A DNA stretch of 64,000 bases, from the NCBI RefSeq assembly GCF_003144095.1, contig NZ_NSKH01000018.1, forward strand, positions 2,137,541 to 2,201,540, given 5' to 3'. A program made the translations under genes and the position numbers. This stretch comes from Streptomyces sp. ICBB 8177 (lineage in GTDB: Bacteria > Actinomycetota > Actinomycetes > Streptomycetales > Streptomycetaceae). Position 1 is the stretch's first letter, and each line of letters starts with the position of its first letter. This document shows, piece by piece, positions 32,944 to 40,520 of this stretch. Under the pieces are notes generated by a model. The model made no database searches, was not told the DNA's origin, and was given only the letters and a program-made list of their open reading frames with translations.

Positions 32944-33183
32944 TGGCTTCTCCCTTCGTCCGTCCCGCGTCGGGCGCGGGGGCGAGACCTTCGGACACTC
33001 CTCCATTGGAGAGCCGCGCTGCTTCGCGGCGGCTTCGGCCGGATTGCCTGCCCGTTACATCTCGTCTCAACGAACGTAGGTAAGAAAATATTCCGTACGC
33101 TAAGGAAAAACTTTCGGCACCTAATTACTGACGGGTAGCTTGCGGGCGGATGTCCGGTGGACGAACCGCTCGCCTGCCGGCCG

Positions 33184-34059
33184 TCAGCCGGCCACGTCGC
33201 CCCAGAACGCGTCCAGCACCGCCGCCGTCGCCTCGGGACGCTCGGCGTTGGGGGAGTGCTCGGCGCCCTCGATCACCTCGCGCCGCGCGCCCAGCCGCTC
33301 CGCCATCGCGTCCAGCCACGGCACCGGCCACGCGTAGTCCACCGCGCCGGACACCACCAGCTTGGGCAGCGCCACCCCGGCCAGCTCGGTCACCCGGTCC
33401 GGCTCGGCCACCAGCTGGCGGCCGGTCGCGATCAGCTGCTCGGGCACGTTCGCCACCCAGCGCCGGTGCAGGAACGCGTCGAGGCCCTCGGGCATCCCGT
33501 CCGGCTGCGCGCCCCCGGCGGCGGCCGTCGGGTCCTCGGCGTCCATCGCCCGCATCGCCCGCCAGACCGTCTCCATGTCCATCGTGGCCAGCGCCTGGAG
33601 CAGCATCCCGGTGCGCCGGCGCTGCTCCTCCTCGATCGCGGCGGGACCCGAGCTCATCAGCGTCAGCGACGCCCACGCGCCCGCGTCCGCCAGCACGGCG
33701 CCGCGCGCCACCAGCCCGCCGAACGAGTGCCCGAGCAGGTGCACCGGGCCCGCGTCCAGCGCCGCCGCCTGCGCCAGCAGGTCGGCGACCAGCTCCTCGC
33801 GGGCGTACGCCGACTCCTCGCGCGGCCCGCCGGACTCGAACTGCCCGCGCCCGTCCACCGCGACGACCCGCCAGCCCGCCCGGGCCAGCGGGTCGAGCAG
33901 CGCCACGAAGTCCTCCTTGCTACCGGTGAACCCGGGCACCAGCAGCGCGGTCCCGCGCCGGGCCTCGCCCGCGTCCAGCACGGCGAACTCGCCGCGCACG
34001 GTGGGCAGCCGGTACGCCCGCGCGGACTCGGGCACATGGAGGATCGGGGGTCGGCTCAT
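33184..34059 (-). CDS. Alpha/beta hydrolase
   Basis: A 291-residue cytosolic hydrolase. The oxyanion region is LVPGFTGSKEDF, the nucleophile elbow is LLGHSFGG (Ser ~110), and the acid and base are likely Asp in SGAVDYAWP and His in EGAEHSPNAERPE. The cap region (~150-210) is charged and helical. The substrate is unknown; esterases, thioesterases and C-C hydrolases share this fold. Its ATG at 34059 is preceded by TAGCCT 6 nt upstream, so it has its own leaderless promoter just beyond the helicase terminator. Confidence 0.88.
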   Translation of the reverse strand: MSRPPILHVPESARAYRLPTVRGEFAVLDAGEARRGTALLVPGFTGSKEDFVALLDPLARAGWRVVAVDGRGQFESGGPREESAYAREELVADLLAQAAALDAGPVHLLGHSFGGLVARGAVLADAGAWASLTLMSSGPAAIEEEQRRRTGMLLQALATMDMETVWRAMRAMDAEDPTAAAGGAQPDGMPEGLDAFLHRRWVANVPEQLIATGRQLVAEPDRVTELAGVALPKLVVSGAVDYAWPVPWLDAMAERLGARREVIEGAEHSPNAERPEATAAVLDAFWGDVAG

Positions 34060-34065
34060 GGGGCC

Positions 34066-34071
34066 AGGCTA
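34066..34071 (-). promoter_or_regulatory. -10 hexamer of a putative leaderless promoter
   Basis: TAGCCT on the minus strand, 6 nt before the hydrolase ATG. Confidence 0.45.
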
Positions 34072-34093
34072 ACCGCCCGCGATCAACGCGAAA

Positions 34094-34124
34094 CGGCCCG
34101 CACCCCCGACAGGGGTGCGGGCCG
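34094..34124 (-). terminator. Terminator of the second DEAD-box helicase gene
   Basis: CGGCCCGCACCCC and its exact complement form a 13-bp stem around a 5-nt loop, 28 nt after the helicase stop. Confidence 0.82.
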
Positions 34125-34151
34125 ACTCGTGGCGCGCGAGGCTCCGCAGGA

Positions 34152-35867
34152 TCAGGCTTCCGTCGTCGGCTCCGCCTTGGCGGTGGCGCGGGTCCTGCGA
34201 CGACGGCGGGCGGGCTTGGCCTCGCCCTCGGCCGCCTCGTGCGGTGCGGCGGACGCGGCGGGCGCGGCCTCCACGACCGCCGTGGCGGCGCCGCCGGTGC
34301 CCGCCTCGCCTGCCGCGGGGGCGCCGGAGCGGGTGCGACGGCGGCGGCGCGGCGCAGGACGGGACGCGGGGGCGTCGCCGTCCCCGGACGCCGCCGACTC
34401 CACCGCGGGCTCCGCGGCGGGCGCGGGCACGGTCGCGGCCGACTCGTCCAGCGGGGCACCGCCCCGGGTGCGACGGCGCTGGCGCGGGGCGCGCTCCCGC
34501 TTGGGGCGCTCGGCCGGGGCGGTCGCGGCGGGACCCGAGGAGGACTTGCGGCCGCGGCCGCCGGTCTCGCCCAGGTCCTCGATCTCCTCGGCGCCGAGCC
34601 CGGCCCGGGTGCGCTCGGCGCGCGGCAGCACGCCCTTGGTGCCCTCCGGGATGCCCAGCAGCTCGTACAGGTGCGGGGAGGTCGAGTAGGTCTCCTCCGG
34701 GTCGTTGAACGGCAGGTCCAGCGCCTTGTTGATCAGCTGCCAGCGCGGGATGTCGTCCCAGTCGACCAGGGTGACGGCGATACCGGAGTTGCCCGCCCGG
34801 CCGGTGCGGCCGACGCGGTGCAGGTAGGTCTTCTCGTCCTCGGGGGACTGGTAGTTGATGACGTGCGTCACGCCGTCCACGTCGATGCCGCGCGCGGCGA
34901 CGTCGGTGCAGACCAGGACGTCGACCTTGCCGTTGCGGAACGCGCGCAGCGCCTGCTCGCGGGCGCCCTGGCCGAGGTCGCCGTGGACCGCGCCGGCCGC
35001 GAAGCCGCGGCGGGTCAGCTGGTCGGCGATGTCGGCGGCGGTGCGCTTGGTGCGGCAGAAGATCATCGCGAGTCCGCGGCCCTCGGCCTGCAGGACCCGG
35101 GAGACCAGCTCCGGCTTGTCCATCGAGTGCGCACGGAAGACGTGCTGCGTGATGTTGGCCACGGTCGCGCCCTCGTCGTCCGGCGCGGTGGCGCGGATGT
35201 GGGTGGGCTGCGACATGTAGCGGCGGGCGAGCGAGATGACCTGGCCCGGCATGGTCGCCGAGAAGAGCATGGTCTGCCGCTTCTTCGGCAGCATCTCCAT
35301 GATCTTCTCGACGTCGGGCAGGAAGCCCAGGTCGAGCATCTCGTCGGCCTCGTCGAGCACGAGCGCGCGCACGGACTTCAGGTCCAGCTTGCGCTGGCCG
35401 GCCAGGTCGAGCAGGCGGCCCGGGGTGCCGACGACCACGTCGACGCCCTTCCTGAGCGCCTCGACCTGCGGCTCGTAGGCACGGCCGCCGTAGATGGCCA
35501 GGACCCGCACGTTGCGGACCTTGCCCGCGGTCAGCAGGTCGTTGGTGACCTGGGTGCACAGCTCACGGGTGGGCACGACGACCAGGGCCTGCGGCCCGTC
35601 GGTCAGCGCCTCGGGGGCCGCGCGACCAGCCTCGACGTCGGCGGGCACGGTGACCCGCTCCAGCAGCGGCAGGCCGAAGCCCAGCGTCTTGCCGGTGCCG
35701 GTCTTGGCCTGGCCGATGACGTCGTTGCCCGCGAGAGCGACCGGGAGGGTCATCTCCTGGATGGGGAACGGTGTGGTGATGCCGACGGCCTCCAGGGCCT
35801 CGGCGGTCTCGGGGAGGATCCCGAGATCACGGAAAGTCGTGGTGGATAGGATGCTTGCCTCTTCCAT
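34152..35867 (-). CDS. DEAD-box RNA helicase with Arg-rich repeat tail (RhlE-like)
   Basis: A 571-residue helicase. Core motifs are GITTPFPIQE (Q), GQAKTGTGKT (I), VLDEADEMLDLGF (II), FSATMPG (III), ARGIDVDGVTHVINY (V) and HRVGRTGRAG (VI). The last ~165 residues are a disordered tail with three RRRRTR/RQRRRTR clusters, each followed by a small-residue spacer, which suits non-specific RNA binding. The context (ferritin-like protein upstream, DUF3107 and TetR nearby) matches the block containing Rv3211 (rhlE). The ATG at 35867 is the first in frame with the family start. The ~260-nt leader begins with a stable hairpin (36098-36124). Confidence 0.93.
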   Translation of the reverse strand: MEEASILSTTTFRDLGILPETAEALEAVGITTPFPIQEMTLPVALAGNDVIGQAKTGTGKTLGFGLPLLERVTVPADVEAGRAAPEALTDGPQALVVVPTRELCTQVTNDLLTAGKVRNVRVLAIYGGRAYEPQVEALRKGVDVVVGTPGRLLDLAGQRKLDLKSVRALVLDEADEMLDLGFLPDVEKIMEMLPKKRQTMLFSATMPGQVISLARRYMSQPTHIRATAPDDEGATVANITQHVFRAHSMDKPELVSRVLQAEGRGLAMIFCRTKRTAADIADQLTRRGFAAGAVHGDLGQGAREQALRAFRNGKVDVLVCTDVAARGIDVDGVTHVINYQSPEDEKTYLHRVGRTGRAGNSGIAVTLVDWDDIPRWQLINKALDLPFNDPEETYSTSPHLYELLGIPEGTKGVLPRAERTRAGLGAEEIEDLGETGGRGRKSSSGPAATAPAERPKRERAPRQRRRTRGGAPLDESAATVPAPAAEPAVESAASGDGDAPASRPAPRRRRRTRSGAPAAGEAGTGGAATAVVEAAPAASAAPHEAAEGEAKPARRRRRTRATAKAEPTTEA

Positions 35868-36272
35868 CAGCGCGGCGCCGTACGGTGAGGGGGGTCGAGC
35901 ATCCGGCCGGCGTCATGCTCTGCCGTGCCGGGCGCTGACCGCGCCTTGGGTGTCGTCGTACGGCCGCGAGGGGCCGTACGAGGAGCGCGGGACCGCGGCC
36001 CTCACGTGCGCCGCGAGCGGGCCCGCCCACAGGGAGGTGGGAGGGCTGTCGGTTCGGAGCCGATCGGGCCACCGACCGGGCATCCGCATTCGTGGATGAG
36101 TCCGCCGACTCACTCGGCGGGCTCTTTTACCACTGTACCCCGGAACCGCCCACGCGTGGCGGATCGATTCTCTCGGGCTGTCGCCGGCGTGCGCCGGCGC
36201 ACGCGTTCGCGCGGCCCGGCCGGGAAGGCCCCTGCGGCGCCGGTCGGGGGTTCCACGGGGGCGCGGGCGGAC
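35868..36272. other. Divergent intergenic region, helicase / ferritin-like gene
   Basis: About 400 nt without a gene. On the minus strand TACAGT near 36135 is a possible helicase -10. A 10-bp inverted repeat TCGTACGGCC / GGCCGTACGA lies near 35956-35981. The hairpin at 36098-36124 is described separately. Confidence 0.45.
36098..36128. other. Hairpin with T-tract in the helicase leader
   Basis: GAGTCCGCCGA and TCGGCGGGCTC pair over 11 bp (one G-T) around CTCAC, followed on the plus strand by TTTT. On the plus strand it looks like an intrinsic terminator but no plus gene precedes it. On the minus strand it would be the 5' end of the helicase leader. Confidence 0.55.
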
Positions 36273-36278
36273 TATTGT
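36273..36278 (+). promoter_or_regulatory. -10 hexamer of a putative leaderless promoter
   Basis: TATTGT, 7 nt before the ATG of the ferritin-like gene. Confidence 0.5.
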
Positions 36279-36285
36279 GCCGAGC

Positions 36286-37020
36286 ATGCAGACGCCTGAC
36301 GAGACCTCCGAGCAGCCCGAGCCCACCGGGATCGCCGCCCAGGACTGGACGACCGCCGCCGCCGACCCGCAGTACCGGGCCGCCGTCGTCGACCTGCTCG
36401 GCGCGCTCGCCTACGGGGAACTGGCCGCGTTCGAACGGCTCGCGGAGGACGCGAAGCTCGCGCCGACGCTGGCGGACAAGGCGGAACTGGCCAAGATGGC
36501 GTCGGCGGAGTTCGCCCACTTCGAGCGGCTGCGGGGACGGCTGGCCCAGGTCGGCGAGGAGCCGACCGCCGCCATGGAGCCGTTCGCCGCGGCGCTGGAC
36601 GGCTTCCACAAGCAGACCGCGCCGTCCGACTGGCTGGAAGGCCTGGTCAAGGCGTACGTGGGCGACTCGATCGCCAGCGACTTCTACCGCGAGGTCGCCG
36701 CGCGGCTGGACTCCGACACGCGGGGGCTGGTGCTGGGAGTCCTCGACGACACCGGGCACGCGAGCTTCGCGGTGGAGAAGGTGCGGGCCGCGATCGAGGC
36801 GGAGCCGCGGGTCGGCGGGCGGCTGGCGCTGTGGGCGCGGCGGCTGATGGGCGAGGCGCTGTCGCAGGCGCAGCGGGTCGTCGCCGAGCGCGACGCGCTG
36901 TCCACGATGCTGGTCGGGGGCGTGGCGGACGGGTTCGACCTCGCGGAGGTCGGCCGGATGTTCACCCGGATCACCGAGGCGCACACGAAGCGGATGTCGG
37001 CGCTCGGACTGGCGTCCTGA
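36286..37020 (+). CDS. Ferritin-like fold protein (MiaE-like diiron family)
   Basis: A 244-residue all-helical protein of the ferritin-like family found in actinobacteria beside rhlE. Possible diiron carboxylate/His ligands are E in LAYGELAAFERLAED, E/H in ASAEFAHFERL (a typical ExxH), and E-x-x-H-like positions in TRITEAHTKR. The related MiaE enzyme hydroxylates the ms2io6A base of tRNA, but equivalence is not established. The ATG at 36286 follows a -10 hexamer by 7 nt. Position matches Rv3210c. Confidence 0.8.
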   Translation: MQTPDETSEQPEPTGIAAQDWTTAAADPQYRAAVVDLLGALAYGELAAFERLAEDAKLAPTLADKAELAKMASAEFAHFERLRGRLAQVGEEPTAAMEPFAAALDGFHKQTAPSDWLEGLVKAYVGDSIASDFYREVAARLDSDTRGLVLGVLDDTGHASFAVEKVRAAIEAEPRVGGRLALWARRLMGEALSQAQRVVAERDALSTMLVGGVADGFDLAEVGRMFTRITEAHTKRMSALGLAS

Positions 37021-37076
37021 GCCGCGCTCGCACGCCCACCCGTCGAGGGCTCAGGGGGCCGCGCCCCCGGGCCCCT

Positions 37077-37346
37077 TCAGGACCTGCGCGCCTGGCGCAG
37101 GGTCAGGTGATGGGGGTTCACCAGCAGTGACAGCAGGGCCGTCGAGACCAGCAGGGCCGCCGCCAAAGGGAACAGCGGCGGCGTCGGTCCGACGATCCAG
37201 GACGTCAGGCCGCCGCCGACCAGGGCCGCCGCGGGGCCCGTCGCCAGGGTGAGGCGGTGGTTGCGGAAGCGGTCGGGGAGGCGGTGGACGGCCGTCCAGG
37301 CGACCGTCAGCCCGATGAGTGCGCTGACCAGTGACTCCCAGGCCAT
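37077..37346 (-). CDS. Small membrane protein of unknown function
   Basis: An 89-residue protein with three short hydrophobic segments (SLVSALIGLTVAWTAVH, LATGPAAALVGGGLTSWIV and LFPLAAALLVSTALLSLLV), and a basic C-terminus (LRQARRS). It starts MAWES after a strong GGGAGGG site. It lies downstream of DUF3107 on the same strand but beyond a terminator. Function not recognised. Confidence 0.68.
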   Translation of the reverse strand: MAWESLVSALIGLTVAWTAVHRLPDRFRNHRLTLATGPAAALVGGGLTSWIVGPTPPLFPLAAALLVSTALLSLLVNPHHLTLRQARRS

Positions 37347-37435
37347 GGCGTCCCTCCCGCAGCCGGCGCTCACGTCCGGCACACCGTCGTAAATCCAGAC
37401 GCTTCGGGTCCTACCCCGTGGCCCTGGGTACGCAA

Positions 37436-37472
37436 ACGGCGGCCACCCGGTTCACTCCCGGATGGCCGCCGT
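37436..37472 (-). terminator. Terminator of the DUF3107 gene
   Basis: ACGGCGGCCA and TGGCCGCCGT form a 10-bp perfect stem around a 17-nt loop that can itself pair (CCGG/CCGG). Confidence 0.7.
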
Positions 37473-37495
37473 CGATCGCCGGTTCGCGGCACGCC

Positions 37496-37723
37496 CTACA
37501 GCGGGCCGAAGCCCACCTTGTGCTTCGTCGGCTCACCGATCTCCACGTAGGCCAGCCGGTCGGCCGGGACCAGGACCTTGCGGCCCCGGTCGTCGGTGAG
37601 GGCCAGCAGCTTCTCGGTGCCGGACAGGGCCGCGGCCACGGCCTTCTCGACCTCCTCGGGCGACTGCTCGCTCTCGATGACGATCTCGCGCGGCGCGTAC
37701 TGCACGCCGATCTTGACCTCCAC
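37496..37723 (-). CDS. DUF3107 small protein
   Basis: A 75-residue actinobacterial protein (MEVKIGVQYAPREIVIESEQ, then SPEEVEKAVAAAL and KVLVPADRLAYVEIGEP). The beta-alpha-beta pattern is compact, without Cys or signal. The M. tuberculosis counterpart is Rv3208A (TB9.4), next to a TetR gene as here. The GTG start follows GAGGGAAGAG. It lies 60 nt after the TetR gene on the same strand and may be co-transcribed with it. Function unknown. Confidence 0.9.
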   Translation of the reverse strand: MEVKIGVQYAPREIVIESEQSPEEVEKAVAAALSGTEKLLALTDDRGRKVLVPADRLAYVEIGEPTKHKVGFGPL

Positions 37724-37783
37724 GGCTCTCTTCCCTCCGATGGTGCGGCGTTGTGCGCCAACAGTAGCGTCTGCGGCGGCTCG

Positions 37784-38434
37784 TCAGTGCTGCTGACCTG
37801 CTGGGTCCGCGCCGTGCAGCGGGAAGCCGGCGATGCCCCGCCAGGCCAGCGAGGTCAGCAGCTGCACCGCCTGGTCGCGCGGGATGGAGCTGCCCGAGGA
37901 GAGCCAGTAGCGGGCGACCACCTGCGAGACGCCGCCGAGGCCGACCGCCAGCAGCATCGACTGCTCCCTGGCCAGGCCGGTGTCCTCCGCGATCACCTCG
38001 CTGATCGCCTCGGCGCACTGCAACGCCACCTTGTCCACGCGCTCGCGCACGGCCGGCTCGTTGGTCAGGTCGGACTCGAACACCAGCCGGAAGGCGCCGC
38101 CCTCGTCCTCGACGTACGCGAAGTAGGCGTGCATCGTCGCCTCGACGCGCTTCTTGTTGTCCGTGGTGGACGCCAGGGCCGTGCGCACCGCCTGCAACAG
38201 CGCCTCGCAGTGCTGGTCGAGCAGGGCGAGGTACAGCTCCAGCTTGCCGGGGAAGTGCTGGTAGAGGACGGGCTTGCTGACGCCCGCGCGCTCCGCGATG
38301 TCGTCCATCGCCGCCGCGTGGTACCCCTGGGCGACGAAGACCTCCTGGGCCGCGCCCAGCAGCTGGTTGCGTCGGGCGCGGCGCGGCAGACGCGTCCCAC
38401 GCGGGCGCGTCTGAGTCTGCTCCGTGGCTGTCAC
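37784..38434 (-). CDS. TetR-family transcriptional regulator
   Basis: A 216-residue repressor-type protein. The DNA-binding domain (~20-70) has NQLLGAAQEVFVAQGYHAAAMDDIAERAGVSKPVLYQHFPGKLELYLALL, of which the VSKPVLYQHF recognition helix is typical. The remaining helices form the ligand and dimer domain, with acyl-CoA- or lipid-type regulators among relatives. The GTG at 38434 has GGGAGG just upstream. It is followed by the DUF3107 gene; the pair is conserved (Rv3208-Rv3208A). Targets are unknown. Confidence 0.9.
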   Translation of the reverse strand: MTATEQTQTRPRGTRLPRRARRNQLLGAAQEVFVAQGYHAAAMDDIAERAGVSKPVLYQHFPGKLELYLALLDQHCEALLQAVRTALASTTDNKKRVEATMHAYFAYVEDEGGAFRLVFESDLTNEPAVRERVDKVALQCAEAISEVIAEDTGLAREQSMLLAVGLGGVSQVVARYWLSSGSSIPRDQAVQLLTSLAWRGIAGFPLHGADPAGQQH

Positions 38435-38635
38435 GCCGCCTCCCAAAGTGCTTGCTCCCGTGACACCGGACCCGACATCAGGGCGGTGCCGTCGAAATGT
38501 GCGGTCTGCCGCGGTGTGCCCGCGCTGCGGACGCCATCGTACGGTTGGGTAACCGACCTGCGCGTGGCCCGGCGGCAGAATCTCATCGAGCGGCCGGTTT
38601 CGGCGCTCCACGCCCGCCCGGTTCGTACGGACTTG

Positions 38636-38812
38636 TCAGCGATAGTCGTCTTCGTCGAGCGGCACGGACTGCTGCTGCTCGGCGGCGTCGGCCGGATCGA
38701 CGTCGTCGCGCGGGCGGGCCTGGCCCTGCTCGTCGTCCTCCAGGACCCCGGACTGCTGCTCGGCGGCGTCGGCCTCGTTGGCCTCAAGGGTCTCGTTCGG
38801 TTCTTCCGACAT
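38636..38812 (-). CDS. Small acidic protein with duplicated ADAAEQQ motif
   Basis: A 58-residue, very acidic protein. The same motif occurs twice: EADAAEQQSGVLEDDE and PADAAEQQQSVPLDEDD, with a charged spacer between. It has no hydrophobic core and is probably disordered. A textbook AGGAGG lies before the ATG, which makes it a real gene despite its size. It resembles short relatives of DUF5709-type acidic proteins, but I am not certain of that assignment. Divergent from the hydrolase gene. Confidence 0.72.
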   Translation of the reverse strand: MSEEPNETLEANEADAAEQQSGVLEDDEQGQARPRDDVDPADAAEQQQSVPLDEDDYR

Positions 38813-39034
38813 GGAACCTCCTGTCCCTGCTGGTCCGCGCAGGGCTGGGCCAGGACGGCCCGCCGCGCACCTCGTACTACGAGCGTACGGTCCGCGCACC
38901 GGGTCGCACCTTCCCGTGACCGCCGCCCGCCGGACATCCGGCGCGTTCGCGCCGCACGATCCCCGGGTACCCGGGAGGACGCCCACGACGCGCGCGGGGT
39001 GGCGGCCCGAGGGTGCCGGTACGTGATCGGCTCG

Positions 39035-39040
39035 TAATAT
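39035..39040 (+). promoter_or_regulatory. -10 hexamer of a putative leaderless promoter
   Basis: TAATAT, 7 nt before the ATG of the alpha/beta hydrolase gene. Confidence 0.55.
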
Positions 39041-39047
39041 TGAGCGC

Positions 39048-40136
39048 ATGTCCTCCTCTGAGTCGTACGGGTCACCGGAGTCGTACGGGTCGCGCGAGCC
39101 CCGCGGGGCCGCGGGGACCCCGGGGCCGGGTGAGGCGCCCGCCGGCGCCCGGCCCGCCGGGCCGGACACCGCGGTGACCGACGCCTCCGTGGGCCACCCC
39201 GCCGCCACCGTGCCCCCCGCGGGCGGGAGCGGGGCGGACGCCGAGCGGGAGACCACCCGCACGGTGCCGGTCCCCGGCGCGACGCTCTTCGTGCGCTCCC
39301 GGCCGCCCGCGCCGCTCAACGGGGACCGCCCCGCCCCCGCGCTCTTCCTGCACGGCCTCGGCGGCTCGTCGCAGAACTGGTCGGGGCTGATGGGGCTGCT
39401 CGACGACGTACTGGACGGCGAGGCGGTCGACCTGCCCGGCTTCGGCTTCTCCCCGCCGCCGGACGACGGCGACTACTCCATCAGCGCCCACGCCCGCGCG
39501 GTCGTACGGCTGCTGGAGGCCGAAGGGCGCGGCCCGGTCCACCTGTTCGGCAACTCGATGGGCGGCGCCGTCGCCACCCGGGTCGCCGCCGCCCGCCCCG
39601 AGCTGGTGCGCACCCTGACCCTGATCTCGCCCGCGCTGCCGGAGATCCGCCCGCAGCGCACCGCCTGGCCCACCGCGCTCGCCTCGGTGCCAGGACTGCC
39701 CAGGCTCTACATGCGGGCCACCCGCGACTGGTCGGTGGAGCGCCGCACCCACGCGCTGATCTCACTGTGCTACGGCGACCCGGCGGCGTTCGGCGAGGAG
39801 GAGATGGCGGAGGCGGTGCGCGAGTACCGGCGGCGGCTGGAGCTGCCGTACTTCTGGGACGCGATGATCCGCTCCACCCGCGGCATCGTGAACGCCTACA
39901 CCCTGCCCGGGCAGCACTCGCTGTGGCGGCAGGCCGAACGGGTGCTGGCGCCGACCCTGCTGGTGTACGGGGGCCGCGACAAGCTGGTGTCGTTCCGGAT
40001 GGCGCGGCGCGCGGCGAAGGCGTTCCGTGACGCGCGGCTGCTGGTCATCCCGGACGGCGGTCACGTCGCGATGATGGAGCACCCGCGCTCGGTCGCCCGC
40101 AGCTTCCGTGAACTCCTGGCCGAAACCGGCGCCTGA
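39048..40136 (+). CDS. Alpha/beta hydrolase with disordered N-terminus
   Basis: A 362-residue hydrolase. The first ~75 residues are Gly/Pro/Ser-rich and include a duplicated ESYGS motif, encoded by two 18-bp repeats (39060-39095). The fold begins with LFLHGLGGSSQNWSG; the nucleophile lies in LFGNSMGG (Ser ~168), the acid in YGGRDKLV and the base in PDGGHVAMMEHP. Relatives include C-C bond hydrolases and lipases; a lipase-like Rv3203 lies at the similar place in M. tuberculosis. The start is fixed by TAATAT 7 nt upstream. Confidence 0.88.
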   Translation: MSSSESYGSPESYGSREPRGAAGTPGPGEAPAGARPAGPDTAVTDASVGHPAATVPPAGGSGADAERETTRTVPVPGATLFVRSRPPAPLNGDRPAPALFLHGLGGSSQNWSGLMGLLDDVLDGEAVDLPGFGFSPPPDDGDYSISAHARAVVRLLEAEGRGPVHLFGNSMGGAVATRVAAARPELVRTLTLISPALPEIRPQRTAWPTALASVPGLPRLYMRATRDWSVERRTHALISLCYGDPAAFGEEEMAEAVREYRRRLELPYFWDAMIRSTRGIVNAYTLPGQHSLWRQAERVLAPTLLVYGGRDKLVSFRMARRAAKAFRDARLLVIPDGGHVAMMEHPRSVARSFRELLAETGA

Positions 40137-40201
40137 CCGAGGGATCGTCCCGTATTCGCCGCTTTTGCCTTGGGATTGTCCGGCGAACCATCAGCCTGGC
40201 T

Positions 40202-40230
40202 TTGACATTGCCAAAGAAATCCTTCAGTGT
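40202..40230 (+). promoter_or_regulatory. Promoter of the leader peptide and peptide-transporter operon
   Basis: TTGACA and CAGTGT are separated by 17 nt. The predicted start site falls at the leader-peptide ATG, 7 nt after the -10. This is the clearest sigma-70-type promoter in the window. Confidence 0.75.
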
Positions 40231-40237
40231 TGCCGTC

Positions 40238-40330
40238 ATGTCCACGCTTCACACCGCCCCCCCGACCGCCTTCCAACTGGCGCTCATCGGTGTGACCGGA
40301 CACTGCGTGGCCGACGTCCACTGTCGCTGA
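40238..40330 (+). CDS. Putative 30-residue leader peptide, Cys-containing
   Basis: A 31-codon reading frame from ATG to TGA begins exactly where transcription should start, so it would be translated leaderlessly. The peptide begins MSTLHTAPPT, has a short hydrophobic middle (FQLALIGV) and ends GHCVADVHCR, with two cysteines near its end. It lies 190 nt before the binding-protein gene, and the gap holds GC-rich hairpin-forming sequence (for example GGACGCC / GGCGTCC). The position and the amino-acid-biased end resemble attenuation leader peptides, such as those controlling sulfur or cysteine genes in actinobacteria. Function is inferred. Confidence 0.6.
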   Translation: MSTLHTAPPTAFQLALIGVTGHCVADVHCR

Positions 40331-40520
40331 CCCCGCCCGTCCCGTAGAGCCCCGCCGGGCCGTCCCCCTGGCCCTGGCTCCGGGACGCCCCGCGCTCGGC
40401 GTCCGCCCGCGGACAGCGTTGTCATCCGCCACGCCAGGCCCCGCGGGCCGCCGCACGCGCCCCCTCCGCAGTCCCCCCTCGCACCCGTGTGCCTCCGGCA
40501 GCAAGAAAGGCCCCTTCCCC
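40331..40520 (+). promoter_or_regulatory. Possible attenuator region before the peptide-transporter operon
   Basis: This 190-nt untranslated stretch is C-rich with several short inverted repeats (GGACGCC-N8-GGCGTCC near 40392-40413). An AAAGG ribosome site lies near the binding-protein start. Alternative RNA folds are plausible but could not be computed. Confidence 0.35.

Noticed and set aside
36098-36128. Terminator of an upstream plus-strand gene
   Set aside because: No plus-strand gene ends nearby; kept instead as a leader hairpin or possible small-RNA terminator.
40045-40245. Minus-strand 66-codon frame between the hydrolase and peptide-transporter genes
   Set aside because: It overlaps the 3' end of the hydrolase gene and the plus-strand promoter, and its product is basic and low in complexity.
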